DNA of 64,000 nt from Chitinophaga sp. SYP-B3965 (GCF_009647655.1 NZ_WJFD01000005.1:62001-126000), one strand, 5' to 3'; counted from the stretch's first letter, positions 52,676 through 61,539 are shown. Notes: generated by a model not told the origin, from the sequence alone. Numbers and translations are program-made.

Positions 52676-54251
52676 GTCGCCTGCGTATTACACGTAAAAT
52701 AAGGGTGTATGACAGGAGCAATATACAAAAGATCAAGGGAGCTTTGGCGATGAAGCCGCTATATTTTACGTAAAACGTAAGATCATATCGCGGTGTTACA
52801 TTATGTGCAATAATTCCTTGTTGCCAATATGGTTGAGGATCAATCACTGCGCCCCAGGGATCAATAAAAGCAGAGGTTCCGGTATTAGCACTGCGGGCTA
52901 CCCAGCGCCTGGTTTCAATAGCTCTCAGTCTTGCGTATTGCAAATGCTGTTTATGCCCCTGCGTATTACCCCACCATCCGTCGTTTGTGCTAATGGCCAA
53001 TATGTTAGCTCCTTCCCGCACTTTCTGCGCAACAAAATCGCCGTATACGGACTCATAACAGATGGCATCAAAAATGTTGCAGTTATTAGCGGGATCAGAA
53101 AATATATTCACACCCGGTGTAAGGCCATAACTCCCTGAAATGCCCCCGAAGTCCAGTGCGAGTTTTTTCATGAATGGGAAATAACGCATATACGGAGTGA
53201 GCTCTACACCAGGCACTAATTTAGCTTTATGGTATACCTGTACGCTGCCGGAGGTATCTATCTGTATGGCGGAATTGAATGCATCATAGGGAGGCCCTCC
53301 GTCTGCTCTTGTTCTCGCTGTTAAGGGCACTTCCTCTGTTCCGGTATATTGTTTAAACGTGGAAGCGCCCGCGATGATCTTTGCTTTGGGATATTGTTGC
53401 AGGAACTGGCGGATAGTGATCACATCCGGCTGAAAGTTCAGCTCATGTTCCCAGGCACCCGTTGGGAAAAGGGCTGTTTCCGGCCAGATCACATACCGGG
53501 TTTCCGGGGTGATCTTTTGTTGGGTGAGGGTGAGGAATTTTGCCAGTTGCTGTTGTGCAGATCCTTCACTGAATTTTTCATCATAAGGATCTATGTTGGG
53601 TTGCACGACGACTATAGGGATGCCTGTTGTAGCAGCAGGCTTCTGGAAAAATATATAAGAAACAGCCAGTGGGATGATGACCAGTGTGAGTGGTTTCCAA
53701 ACCGCGGAAGGTTTCGCTTTTATGACATTGTAGAAGAGGATATTTGCGAGCAGCACCCATATTGTTCCGCCGCTGGTACCGGTATATTCATACCATTGCA
53801 CCCAATCCGGCCGCATGGCAAATGCATTGCCCAGCATCAGCCAGGGCCAGCTGAAATCCCATTCCAGGTGAATATATTCAAAGGTTAACCAGTAAATGAT
53901 AAGGGCAAAATAACTCATGGCTGCGCCCATCTTTTCCCGGGCAATCTTATAACCCAGCCAGGGGATGGTCATGATCAGTGCATTGAATGCATTGGCAAAA
54001 ATACCGCTGGCGGGAACAGTGGTATTGCCTACCCACCAGGTGGTGCCGGCGTTCCAGATCCAGAAGCTCAGGAACATCAGCCCCCAGTAAGCGCCACGGC
54101 CTTTCACCATATCTGTGATAGCCAGCAGTGGCACTAATCCTATGAATACCAGGAAGGTAAGGGGAGAGGTAGGCCAGGCGGCCCACATAAGCACCCCTGC
54201 AAGTATGCTAAGTAGCAGGGGAAGACGTTTGCGCAAGGTCGGGTGCATCAT
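52656..54251 (-). CDS. lnt: Apolipoprotein N-acyltransferase
   Basis: Lnt adds the third acyl chain to the N-terminal Cys of lipoproteins in the inner membrane. The protein has about 531 residues, with hydrophobic helices over the first 205 or so. A nitrilase domain follows with the catalytic Glu in VIWPETALFP, Lys in VYHKAKLVPGVE and Cys in DAICYESVYGD, and a last membrane helix (APLIFCILLLSYTLIL) is near the end. The frame opens at a TTG (54260); ATG codons at 54251 and 54248 are better starts. It serves the several lipoproteins seen in the window. Confidence 0.93.
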   Translation of the reverse strand: MMHPTLRKRLPLLLSILAGVLMWAAWPTSPLTFLVFIGLVPLLAITDMVKGRGAYWGLMFLSFWIWNAGTTWWVGNTTVPASGIFANAFNALIMTIPWLGYKIAREKMGAAMSYFALIIYWLTFEYIHLEWDFSWPWLMLGNAFAMRPDWVQWYEYTGTSGGTIWVLLANILFYNVIKAKPSAVWKPLTLVIIPLAVSYIFFQKPAATTGIPIVVVQPNIDPYDEKFSEGSAQQQLAKFLTLTQQKITPETRYVIWPETALFPTGAWEHELNFQPDVITIRQFLQQYPKAKIIAGASTFKQYTGTEEVPLTARTRADGGPPYDAFNSAIQIDTSGSVQVYHKAKLVPGVELTPYMRYFPFMKKLALDFGGISGSYGLTPGVNIFSDPANNCNIFDAICYESVYGDFVAQKVREGANILAISTNDGWWGNTQGHKQHLQYARLRAIETRRWVARSANTGTSAFIDPWGAVIDPQPYWQQGIIAHNVTPRYDLTFYVKYSGFIAKAPLIFCILLLSYTLILRVIRRRHVEKNQ

Positions 54252-54277
54252 ATTGCTCAAAAATAAGATAAAAAGGA

Positions 54278-54304
54278 ACAGGCCGTCCTTGTGAGACGGC
54301 CTGT
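54278..54304 (-). terminator. Terminator downstream of guaB
   Basis: A 10-bp perfect stem (54278-54287 with 54295-54304, ACAGGCCGTC) with a 7-nt loop, 64 nt beyond the guaB stop. The T tract on the minus strand is short and interrupted. Confidence 0.65.
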
Positions 54305-54368
54305 AGAAAATATCATCATTAAAAGATAATAATTATTAGCGGGGTGTTTTTGCACTTCCCCGTAAGTA

Positions 54369-55847
54369 TTAGCGGCTATAGTTCGGCGCTTCTTTCGTGA
54401 TCACCACATCGTGCGGGTGGTTCTCTTTCACGGTAGCGGAAGTGATCTTCACAAACTGCGCTTCCTGTAAAGTTTTGATGTCTTTAGAACCGGAATAACC
54501 CATACCGGCACGTAAGCCACCAACAAATTGCTGCACTACTTCAGAAAGGTTGCCTTTGTATGGTACACGGCCAACGATTCCTTCCGGCACCAGCTTTTTG
54601 ATATCCGCTTCCACATCCTGGAAATAACGGTCTTTGCTGCCTTCGGACATAGCCTCAATAGAGCCCATACCACGGTAAGATTTAAACTTACGGCCTTCGT
54701 AGATGATGGTTTCTCCGGGGCTTTCTTCCACACCGGCAAAGATAGAACCTGCCATGATGGTGGAGGCGCCTGCTACGAGGGCTTTCACCATATCTCCTGT
54801 ATAACGGATACCACCATCTGCGATCACCGGAACACCGGATTTCTTCAATGCCTGTGCAGCATTCAGGATAGCGGACAATTGCGGGAAACCGGCACCTGTT
54901 ACTACGCGGGTAGTACAGATAGAACCTGGTCCTACACCTACTTTCACGGCATCAGCACCAGCTGCAGCGAGTGCGAGTGCACCTTCTGCTGTGGCTACGT
55001 TGCCACCTATCACCTGGAGTTTAGGGAATGTTTTCTTCAGTTTCTTCAACGCTTCCAAAACATAAATGGAGTGGCCATGCGCACTATCCAGGGTCACTAC
55101 ATCCACGCCTTCATGGATCAAAGCAGCCGCACGGTCCAGTACATCTGGTGTAATACCCAGTGCAGCGCCTACCAGTAAGCGGCCGTAATTATCTTTGGCG
55201 GAAATAGGAAAGCTGGAGAGTTGAAGGATATCCCGGTAAGTGATAAGGCCTACCAGTTTACCTTGTTTATTCACCACCGGCAGTTTTTCAATGCGGTGCT
55301 GTTGCAGGATCTTTTCTGCTTTTTTCAGATCAGTGCCTTCAGGGGCTATGATCAGGTTTTCTTTGGTCATCACTTCACTGATGAGCCTTTTAGTATTGTG
55401 TTTTTCGAAACGGAGGTCACGATTGGTGAGGATGCCTTTCAATTTCTTGTCGCCGTCAACGATGGGAATACCACCAATGCCGTTCTCTTTCATCATCTTC
55501 AAAGCATGGCCGATCGTGGAGTCGGCACTGAGTGTGAGAGGTTCCCGGATCATTCCGCTCTCGCTGCGTTTCACTTTCCTTACCAGTTCCGCCTGTTTCT
55601 CTGTGCTCATGTTCTTGTGCAGGATGCCGATGCCGCCTTCACGTGCCAGTGCAATGGCCAGTTTGGCTTCAGTAACGGTATCCATAGCGGCAGACACCAT
55701 GGGTATGTTGATTCGGATGTTTTTGGTAAGTTGGGTAGAGATATTTACTTCTCTGGGCAGCACTTCAGAGTAAGCCGGTACAAGGAGTACATCGTCAAAG
55801 GTGAGACCGTCAGCTACAAATTTCTGTTTGGATTTTCCCGCAGGCAT
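54369..55847 (-). CDS. guaB: Inosine-5'-monophosphate dehydrogenase
   Basis: GuaB oxidises IMP to XMP, the first committed step to GMP. The 492-residue protein has the TIM-barrel start LTFDDVLLVPAYSEVLP and two CBS domains in the middle (about 95-210, MMKENGIGGIPIV and HRIEKLPVVNKQGK). The catalytic loop Cys is in GVGPGSICTTRVVTG, with the IMP-binding ADGGIRYTGD and a MGSIEAM segment. The -7 element at 55892-55885 lies almost on top of a more upstream in-frame start (55883), so the ATG at 55847 is preferred. It is a single-gene unit with a terminator. Confidence 0.96.
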   Translation of the reverse strand: MPAGKSKQKFVADGLTFDDVLLVPAYSEVLPREVNISTQLTKNIRINIPMVSAAMDTVTEAKLAIALAREGGIGILHKNMSTEKQAELVRKVKRSESGMIREPLTLSADSTIGHALKMMKENGIGGIPIVDGDKKLKGILTNRDLRFEKHNTKRLISEVMTKENLIIAPEGTDLKKAEKILQQHRIEKLPVVNKQGKLVGLITYRDILQLSSFPISAKDNYGRLLVGAALGITPDVLDRAAALIHEGVDVVTLDSAHGHSIYVLEALKKLKKTFPKLQVIGGNVATAEGALALAAAGADAVKVGVGPGSICTTRVVTGAGFPQLSAILNAAQALKKSGVPVIADGGIRYTGDMVKALVAGASTIMAGSIFAGVEESPGETIIYEGRKFKSYRGMGSIEAMSEGSKDRYFQDVEADIKKLVPEGIVGRVPYKGNLSEVVQQFVGGLRAGMGYSGSKDIKTLQEAQFVKITSATVKENHPHDVVITKEAPNYSR

Positions 55848-55884
55848 ATTGCAATTATTTTGATAGTTCGTAAATAATTGCACG

Positions 55885-55892
55885 CAAATGTA
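55885..55892 (-). promoter_or_regulatory. -7 promoter element of guaB
   Basis: TACATTTG on the minus strand (TAnnTTTG) lies 37 nt before the ATG at 55847 and between guaB and the dprA stop. Confidence 0.55.
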
Positions 55893-55910
55893 CGGGTTTT
55901 TTGCGGAACA

Positions 55911-57011
55911 TCACGTATTGATTAATTCGTATGTATTTCCCGGTAAGGGCCGCAGTTTTGCCATCATTTCCAGCTGCATGAGCTTTTCAGAAACCCGGGG
56001 CCTGCTCAACGCGCTGCGGTGAAGGATCTCATCCAGGTGGAGGGCTTTATGTTCTGCCAGTAATTTCAGGATCACCTGTTCATCTGAATCCAGCTGATAA
56101 AACAGGCTTTGCTGCACAGGCTGTGGTGCCAGGGGCCGCCAGTTTAAAGTTTCCAGTACATCCTGCGGGCTGGTGACCAGCGATGCCTTGTTTTGTTTGA
56201 TCAGTTCCAGGCAACCGGCAGATCCCGGATCTCCGATCCTTCCGGGGATGGCCATTACATCCCTGTTATAACTGGCTGCTATATCTGCCGTGATCAGCGA
56301 ACCGCCTTTTACGCCACTTTCTATGACCAGGATGGCATCGCAGATACCGGCAACGATCCTGTTCCTGCGGGGGAAGTTTTGTTTATTGAGAGGGGCGCTG
56401 CTGGGAAAATCTGTGAGCAGCCCGCCTTGTTGCTGCATTTGCTGTGCGGTATAATGATGAGCTGCAGGGTAGAGGGTATGCAGGCCATGTGCCAATACAC
56501 CAATGGTAGGAAGGCCTGCCCGTAAAGCAGCACGGTGCGCGGTAATATCAATGCCATATGCAAGGCCGCTCACGATGGTGATATCTTCATCTTTAAATGC
56601 ATCAATGAACTGCTCGCATAGTTGTATACCATAAGCAGTGGGTTGGCGTGTTCCAACAATGCCCAGCATTTTAGAAGCCTGCAATGTAGCAGCACCTTTA
56701 TTATATAACATAACGGGGGAATCATAGCAATGCCGCAGGCGCTCCGGGTAACTGGCAGCTGTATAGAAAATGGGCGCCACATGGTGTTGCTCCATGAACA
56801 CTATTTCTTTTTCTACGGTGTGGTGGTCACAGAAGTTTTTAATAGCATTGGCCCGGTATTCTCCAACGCCGGGGATCCGTTCCAGTGTTCTTCTCTTAGC
56901 GCTGAAAATATCGGCGGCGTTTCCAAAATGAGCAAGTAATTCTTTGGCTACTACATCGCCGATCTGCGGGATTAAAGTTAGTGCTACCTGGTTAAATATT
57001 TCTTCACACAT
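55911..57011 (-). CDS. dprA: DNA-processing protein DprA/Smf
   Basis: DprA binds incoming single-stranded DNA and loads RecA during natural transformation. The 366-residue protein has an N-terminal helix-hairpin-helix/SAM-like region (IPGVGEYRANAI, about 47-58) and the Rossmann core with GIVGTRQPTAYG, SGLAYGIDITAHRAAL and FPRRNRIVAGICDAILVIE. A C-terminal winged helix lies at about 305-366. All three core blocks are intact. It is divergent from the acid phosphatase gene with only 40 nt between starts. Presence of dprA alone does not prove competence; no com genes are in the window. Confidence 0.94.
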   Translation of the reverse strand: MCEEIFNQVALTLIPQIGDVVAKELLAHFGNAADIFSAKRRTLERIPGVGEYRANAIKNFCDHHTVEKEIVFMEQHHVAPIFYTAASYPERLRHCYDSPVMLYNKGAATLQASKMLGIVGTRQPTAYGIQLCEQFIDAFKDEDITIVSGLAYGIDITAHRAALRAGLPTIGVLAHGLHTLYPAAHHYTAQQMQQQGGLLTDFPSSAPLNKQNFPRRNRIVAGICDAILVIESGVKGGSLITADIAASYNRDVMAIPGRIGDPGSAGCLELIKQNKASLVTSPQDVLETLNWRPLAPQPVQQSLFYQLDSDEQVILKLLAEHKALHLDEILHRSALSRPRVSEKLMQLEMMAKLRPLPGNTYELINT

Positions 57012-57029
57012 GGGTCAACTTATTTTATC

Positions 57030-57037
57030 CAAATTTA
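57030..57037 (-). promoter_or_regulatory. -7 promoter element of dprA
   Basis: TAAATTTG on the minus strand (TAnnTTTG), 18 nt before the dprA ATG. Confidence 0.55.
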
Positions 57038-57051
57038 CCGACATTTACCAG

Positions 57052-57834
57052 ATGATCCGCACCTCTTTTCTTATCTGTTTGTTATTGGCATTCACCGCAT
57101 GCCGCACACAAAAAATAACACAAACTACTTCCCTGCAAAATGGTCCTGCATGGGGCGCACTCTGGCAACAACGTGCCGCAGAATATAAAGCGTTATGCCT
57201 GCAGGCTTACCAGTTAGCTGAAGCCCGCGTGGAAGTAATGAGCCATCAGCAAACTTTTCGCCCGCGTGCTATTGTTACGGACATTGATGAAACGGTACTG
57301 GATAACAGCCCCTTCTCCGTAACATCTGCATTCAGTGGAAAACCTTATTCACAGCAGGCCTGGGAGCAATGGACATCCAAAGCTATCTGCGATACCGTTC
57401 CCGGTGCATTATCTTTTTTCAAGTACGCGGCTTCTACAGGATTAACTATTTATTACATCACTAACCGGCAGGAGAGTGAACGTGCTGCTACTTTAAAGAA
57501 CCTGCAGAAATGGGGTTTCCCTTTTGCGGATAATGAACACCTCATCCTTTCTTCCGGTAGTTCTGATAAAGAACCACGCCGAAAGGAAGTAGAGAAGAAA
57601 TATGAAATTGCGATGCTGGTAGGAGATAACCTCGGCGATTTTTCTGATGTGTTCTATAAGAAAACATCAGATGAAAGGAATGCCGCCGTGCAAAGATTAC
57701 ATGCAGAATTTGGCGCGCGTTTTATTATGTTACCAAATGTAATGTATGGAGATTGGCTCTCTTCGTTATATCCCAAAGATTTGAATGCACAACAAATAGA
57801 CAGCGTGTTACGGCACGCCGTGAAAGGTTTATAA
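57052..57834 (+). CDS. HAD-family acid phosphatase, lipoprotein e(P4)-like
   Basis: This class C acid phosphatase/5'-nucleotidase of 260 residues is an outer-membrane or surface lipoprotein. The signal is SFLICLLLAFTACR with the Cys near residue 17. The HAD motif I is IVTDIDETVLDNSP (DxDxT), motif II is YYITNRQ, and the acidic motif is MLVGDNLGDFSD. In Haemophilus e(P4) this family dephosphorylates nicotinamide mononucleotide and other phosphomonoesters so that they can be taken up. The ATG at 57052 gives the signal peptide; the longer frame from 56944 runs back into dprA. It converges on the OmpA gene with a 6-nt overlap. Confidence 0.9.
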   Translation: MIRTSFLICLLLAFTACRTQKITQTTSLQNGPAWGALWQQRAAEYKALCLQAYQLAEARVEVMSHQQTFRPRAIVTDIDETVLDNSPFSVTSAFSGKPYSQQAWEQWTSKAICDTVPGALSFFKYAASTGLTIYYITNRQESERAATLKNLQKWGFPFADNEHLILSSGSSDKEPRRKEVEKKYEIAMLVGDNLGDFSDVFYKKTSDERNAAVQRLHAEFGARFIMLPNVMYGDWLSSLYPKDLNAQQIDSVLRHAVKGL

Positions 57835-59709
57835 GCTGATCACTTTTACTTCCGTTCTCCTGTTTTGTGCACGGCCTGCTTCCGTATCATTGGTATCAAT
57901 AGCTTTTGTTTCACCAAAACCTTTTGCTTTCAGGCGCTCTGCAGTTATACCTTTTTGAATGAGATACTGTACAACAGATTTTGCACGGTTCTCAGACAAC
58001 AACTGATTATCTGTATCGCTGCCCACATTATCCGTGTGCCCGCTGATCTCTATCTGCATGGTGGGATTATCTTTCAGCAGGTTTACGAGTTTATCCAGTT
58101 CTGTAGCAGAAGCCGGTTGCAGTGCATATTGTTTCGTTTCAAAGAAGATGTTGCGAAGGATCACTACAGCATTCGCTTCCAGTGGTTGCAGCGGAAGGTT
58201 CTTTTCAAATGGTTCTCCTGATTTCACTTCTTTTAAAGAAAAGTTATCCGAATAAAAGAGATAACCTTTTTTGTTGACGTTGAAGGCGTAATCCTTTCCG
58301 GTTGGAAGCGGTACAATGAAATCACCATTCTCTGTACTGCGGATGGTAGCAATAGTTACCTTGTTTTGCAGGTCTATTAATTCAAGTGATGCTGTTAACC
58401 TTGCATTCGTTTTGGCATCGTATACATATCCTTTCAGGTACAGTGTAGGTAATGGCCTTGCTGCTTCATACAATTCAAAACTATAAATATCCAATGTACC
58501 CTTGCTGTCTGATCTGTCTGATGCAAAGTAGGCGGTTTTGCCGTCTGCTGCCACTGCGAGGCTGGCATCTTCTTCTATGGTGTTGATGGGATAACCTAGA
58601 TTGGTGGCTGGCCCCCAACTGCCGTCTGCCTGTTTGCGGGAATAGAAAATATCCAGGCCGCCATAACCGGGATGTCCGTTGGAAGCAAAGTATAAGGTCT
58701 GGCCATCTGCATGCAGGAAGGGTGTTGTTTCTCTGCCGGATGTATTAATATTCGGTCCTAATCTTTCTGCGCGGCCCCATTGCCCGTCTTTTCCTAACTG
58801 GCTTACAAATATATCCGCACCGGCATCATCCGTTTCGCGTGCAAAGTAAAGCGTTTGTTTATCAGGAGAGAGGCAGGGTTGGGATTCCCAGGCGCGGGTA
58901 TTGATAGCGGTACCTATATTCTTTGGTGCCTGCCAGCCTTCTGCGGTTTTAATGGCGTAATAAATATCACAGCTGCCATGACCATCAGGGAAATCACAAC
59001 CGGTGAACACCAGCATTTCACCATCCTGCGAAATATTCTGTGCGCCTTCATTGAAAGCGGAATTCACTGGTTCGCCCATATCTTTTGCGGCCAGCCATTT
59101 TGTGGTGCTGTCTTTGAGAGAAACAAAGAAATCTTCATTCCTTCCTTTCACTCTTCGTGTATACACCAACGTTTTACCGTCAATGGTGAGGGAAGGGAAA
59201 TATTCCGGATCCGGAGAGTTGATATTATCTCCCAGGTTTTGTGGTTGAAAAGGTACAGGCGTGGTGGTTATAGCAAACTCCATGTTCTTTTTGAGTTTAT
59301 CTGCAGCCGGTACAGGTGCTTTAGCCGTTTCAATGAACTGGTTCACCATGTCCAGCGCTTCCTTAAACTGGCCATTGCCGGCCAGGGCTTTTGTATTGGC
59401 AAGGCGTACCCTGCGCATACCATCCGGGTCCAGTTCCTGGAGTTTATTAAAAGCCGTTAAGGCCTGGGGGTATTGTTTGAGTTCCACGTAAGAGAGGCCC
59501 ATCTGGCCATATGCATCAGCAAATTTGGGTTGCACTTTGATGGCGTCCTGTAAATGTTTGATGGCTTCTTTGGGTTGGTATACCCTCATGGCGTCTATGG
59601 CCAGATCAAAGAAGGCCTGGGCTTTTTTGCCGGCCGTTTCATACGTGACAGTTTGTGCCGAAATACGGATGCTGATCAAACAGCAAAGGAGTAACAGGTA
59701 GTGTTTCAT
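57829..59709 (-). CDS. PorE-like OmpA family protein (TPR, beta-propeller, CRD, OmpA)
   Basis: This 626-residue envelope protein has a signal peptide (ending RISAQT) and TPR repeats (about 28-115, AYGQMGLSYVELKQYPQALT). A PD40-type beta-propeller follows (about 150-410, with SPDKQTLYFA and AADGKTAYFASDR blades). Then comes a carboxypeptidase-regulatory-like domain (about 415-495, LKGYVYDAKTNARLTASLEL) and a C-terminal OmpA peptidoglycan-binding domain (about 510-626, ISGHTDNVGSDTDNQLLSEN). This domain order is that of PorE, a T9SS component that links the machinery to peptidoglycan, but Bacteroidota have several paralogues of this design. I infer a T9SS-related or cell-wall anchoring role. 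Confidence 0.85.
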   Translation of the reverse strand: MKHYLLLLCCLISIRISAQTVTYETAGKKAQAFFDLAIDAMRVYQPKEAIKHLQDAIKVQPKFADAYGQMGLSYVELKQYPQALTAFNKLQELDPDGMRRVRLANTKALAGNGQFKEALDMVNQFIETAKAPVPAADKLKKNMEFAITTTPVPFQPQNLGDNINSPDPEYFPSLTIDGKTLVYTRRVKGRNEDFFVSLKDSTTKWLAAKDMGEPVNSAFNEGAQNISQDGEMLVFTGCDFPDGHGSCDIYYAIKTAEGWQAPKNIGTAINTRAWESQPCLSPDKQTLYFARETDDAGADIFVSQLGKDGQWGRAERLGPNINTSGRETTPFLHADGQTLYFASNGHPGYGGLDIFYSRKQADGSWGPATNLGYPINTIEEDASLAVAADGKTAYFASDRSDSKGTLDIYSFELYEAARPLPTLYLKGYVYDAKTNARLTASLELIDLQNKVTIATIRSTENGDFIVPLPTGKDYAFNVNKKGYLFYSDNFSLKEVKSGEPFEKNLPLQPLEANAVVILRNIFFETKQYALQPASATELDKLVNLLKDNPTMQIEISGHTDNVGSDTDNQLLSENRAKSVVQYLIQKGITAERLKAKGFGETKAIDTNDTEAGRAQNRRTEVKVISL

Positions 59710-59845
59710 AGTCGATCACTAAATAACGACAATTTATGCGGTTTAAGTACTGGCAGATAAAAGTAAATTAACAGAGGGGATTTGATGTTTTTAGCGGCTT
59801 TTGAGGTGATTTGATGCTGCTATTTTGACAGGTACCCCACCTTAA

Positions 59846-59911
59846 TACGGGATGGATACGGGATTGATACGGGATTGGTACGGGATTGATACGCTTAAGG
59901 TATGCTTAAGG
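59846..59911. repeat. Six-unit 11-bp tandem repeat
   Basis: Four units of the type TACGGGATTGA (59846-59889, two with single changes) run directly into two units of TAYGCTTAAGG (59890-59911). The period stays at exactly 11 bp throughout, and the last unit covers the queE stop. The stretch 59712-59845 upstream shows nothing recognisable. Confidence 0.85.
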
Positions 59912-60526
59912 CACATTAATATACTTATGCACCTGCAGAGAGATCTGCCATTGAGGATTGTCCTTCACATAATCAATAATATGCGGCGTCATTTCAGCTG
60001 CGCGGCTCCATTCAGGCTGTAAGTACAGTTTACACTGCTTGCCCACCAGCGCAGCATACTTCTCTGCCCAGGCAAAATCGGATTTATTGTAGATCACAAT
60101 CTTTAACTCATGGGCTTGTTTGCAGGATTCCGGTAAAGGCGCTTTGAATTTCTTGGGAGAAAGTGTGATCCAATCCCAACTGCCGCTCAAGGGAGAAGAA
60201 CCGGAGGTTTCAATATGATTGCGGAAACCCGCTTTATGTAATGCTTTGGTGAGGCCGTCGAGATTATGCATCAGGGGTTCTCCGCCTGTGATAACAGCAA
60301 TGCGGCCGGGATTTGCTGCTGCTTCCTGCACCATATCTGCAATAGCCAGCTGCGGATGTTTATCTGCATCCCAGCTATCCTTCACATCACACCATACACA
60401 GCCTACATCACAGCCGCCGAGGCGGATGAAGTAAGCAGCCTTGCCCTGATGGAATCCTTCACCCTGGATAGTGTAGAAAGATTCCATAACAGGTAATGTG
60501 GCAGTATGTATTACGGTGCTTTGCAT
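59906..60526 (-). CDS. queE: 7-carboxy-7-deazaguanine synthase (radical SAM)
   Basis: QueE converts 6-carboxytetrahydropterin to 7-carboxy-7-deazaguanine in queuosine synthesis. The 206-residue radical SAM protein has its [4Fe-4S] ligands in the CDVGCVWC motif (CxxxCxxC). IQGEGFHQGKAAYFIRLGGC precedes it, ITGGEPL lies after it, and IETSGS follows. The ATG at 60526 is chosen because the longer frame overlaps folD and the promoter element at 60540-60533 sits 6 nt before this ATG. It acts after QueD, encoded at 4703-5116. The stop codon falls inside an 11-bp tandem repeat. Confidence 0.93.
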   Translation of the reverse strand: MQSTVIHTATLPVMESFYTIQGEGFHQGKAAYFIRLGGCDVGCVWCDVKDSWDADKHPQLAIADMVQEAAANPGRIAVITGGEPLMHNLDGLTKALHKAGFRNHIETSGSSPLSGSWDWITLSPKKFKAPLPESCKQAHELKIVIYNKSDFAWAEKYAALVGKQCKLYLQPEWSRAAEMTPHIIDYVKDNPQWQISLQVHKYINVP

Positions 60527-60532
60527 ATGGTA

Positions 60533-60540
60533 CAAAGGTA
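60533..60540 (-). promoter_or_regulatory. -7 promoter element of queE (leaderless candidate)
   Basis: TACCTTTG on the minus strand (TAnnTTTG) ends 6 nt before the queE ATG, so transcription should start at or very near the start codon. Confidence 0.6.
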
Positions 60541-60545
60541 CTTGA

Positions 60546-61433
60546 TTAATTCTGATTGCCTTTCTGACCAATGGCAGAATGGTAGGTGTTCTTCAGCAAA
60601 GCTGCAATGGTCATGGGCCCTACACCACCGGGTACCGGTGTGATAAAGCTGCATTTAGGAGCTACTTCGTCAAACTTCACATCTCCGATAAGACGGAAAC
60701 CACTTTTCTTCGTAGCATCTGCAACACGGTTAATACCCACGTCAATCACTACAGCGCCTTCTTTCACCATGTCCGCCGTTACAAAATCAGGGCGGCCGAT
60801 GGCGGCTACCACGATGTCTGCCTGGAGGCACAGTTCTTTCAGGTTCTTTGTTTGAGAGTGGCACAGTGTAACCGTACAGTTACCCGGATTGCTGTTCCGG
60901 CTCAGCAGGATACTCATGGGCGTACCCACGATATGGCTGCGGCCTATTACTACGGCATGTTTGCCTTTCGTTTCTATCTTATAATGTTCCAGCATCAGCA
61001 TGATGCCGTAAGGAGTGGCAGGAATAAAAGTAGGGAGGCCGCTCACCATTTTACCCACGTTCATGGGGTGAAAGCCGTCTACATCCTTACTGGGATCAAT
61101 GGTGTTGATCACCAGTTCTTCGTTGATATTTTTGGGCAGCGGGAGCTGAACGAGAATACCATCTACATCCGGATTTTCATTCAGCATATTGATATGGTCC
61201 AATAAATGCTTTTCCGAAATGTGATCGTCGAAACGCAGCAGGGTGGAATGGTACCCGATCTCTGCACATGATTTTACTTTAGAAGCTACGTAAGTCTCGC
61301 TTGCTCCGTCATTGCCTACCAGGATGGCGGCGAGGTGAGGAATCTTTTTGCCTTGCGCTTTCAGTTCAGCTACATTGAGCGCCAGTTGATCTTTAATTGC
61401 CTTGGAAACAAGTTTACCATCTAAAATTTGCAT
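60546..61433 (-). CDS. folD: Methylene-tetrahydrofolate dehydrogenase/cyclohydrolase
   Basis: FolD interconverts 5,10-methylene-THF and 10-formyl-THF, feeding purine synthesis and initiator tRNA formylation. The 295-residue protein has the catalytic Lys in TYVASKVKSC (about residue 56), then VQLPLPKNINE, the NADP-binding GRSHIVGTPM and the closing PVPGGVGPMTIAALL. The longer frame opens at a TTG two codons upstream that sits within a -7 element, so the ATG at 61433 is the start. It is followed by queE after 19 nt, which has its own promoter element. Confidence 0.95.
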   Translation of the reverse strand: MQILDGKLVSKAIKDQLALNVAELKAQGKKIPHLAAILVGNDGASETYVASKVKSCAEIGYHSTLLRFDDHISEKHLLDHINMLNENPDVDGILVQLPLPKNINEELVINTIDPSKDVDGFHPMNVGKMVSGLPTFIPATPYGIMLMLEHYKIETKGKHAVVIGRSHIVGTPMSILLSRNSNPGNCTVTLCHSQTKNLKELCLQADIVVAAIGRPDFVTADMVKEGAVVIDVGINRVADATKKSGFRLIGDVKFDEVAPKCSFITPVPGGVGPMTIAALLKNTYHSAIGQKGNQN

Positions 61434-61436
61434 GCG

Positions 61437-61444
61437 CAAAGGTA
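61437..61444 (-). promoter_or_regulatory. -7 promoter element of folD (leaderless candidate)
   Basis: TACCTTTG on the minus strand (TAnnTTTG) ends 3 nt before the folD ATG, so the mRNA should have no or almost no leader. Confidence 0.6.
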
Positions 61445-61466
61445 TAGAAAATTGGGGACAAGGAAA

Positions 61467-61491
61467 AGGGGCTGTCAGCCAGACAGCCCCT
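61467..61491 (-). terminator. Intrinsic terminator of pckA
   Basis: A 10-bp perfect stem (61467-61476 with 61482-61491, AGGGGCTGTC) with a 5-nt loop and a short T tract on the minus strand, 48 nt after the pckA stop. Confidence 0.8.
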
Positions 61492-61539
61492 CAAACCAAA
61501 TTGTAATTGAACGAAGGAATTTACAAGGCCAAACGGCTG

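Noticed and set aside
54528..55877. Plus-strand frames of about 216 and 218 codons opposite guaB
   Set aside because: They are shadows of the strongly conserved guaB coding strand and show no domain of their own.
56944..57051. N-terminal extension of the acid phosphatase
   Set aside because: It overlaps the dprA start and its promoter and would bury the lipoprotein signal peptide that starts at 57052.
59846..59911. CRISPR-like array
   Set aside because: The repeats are 11 bp, directly adjacent and without spacers, and no cas gene is present.
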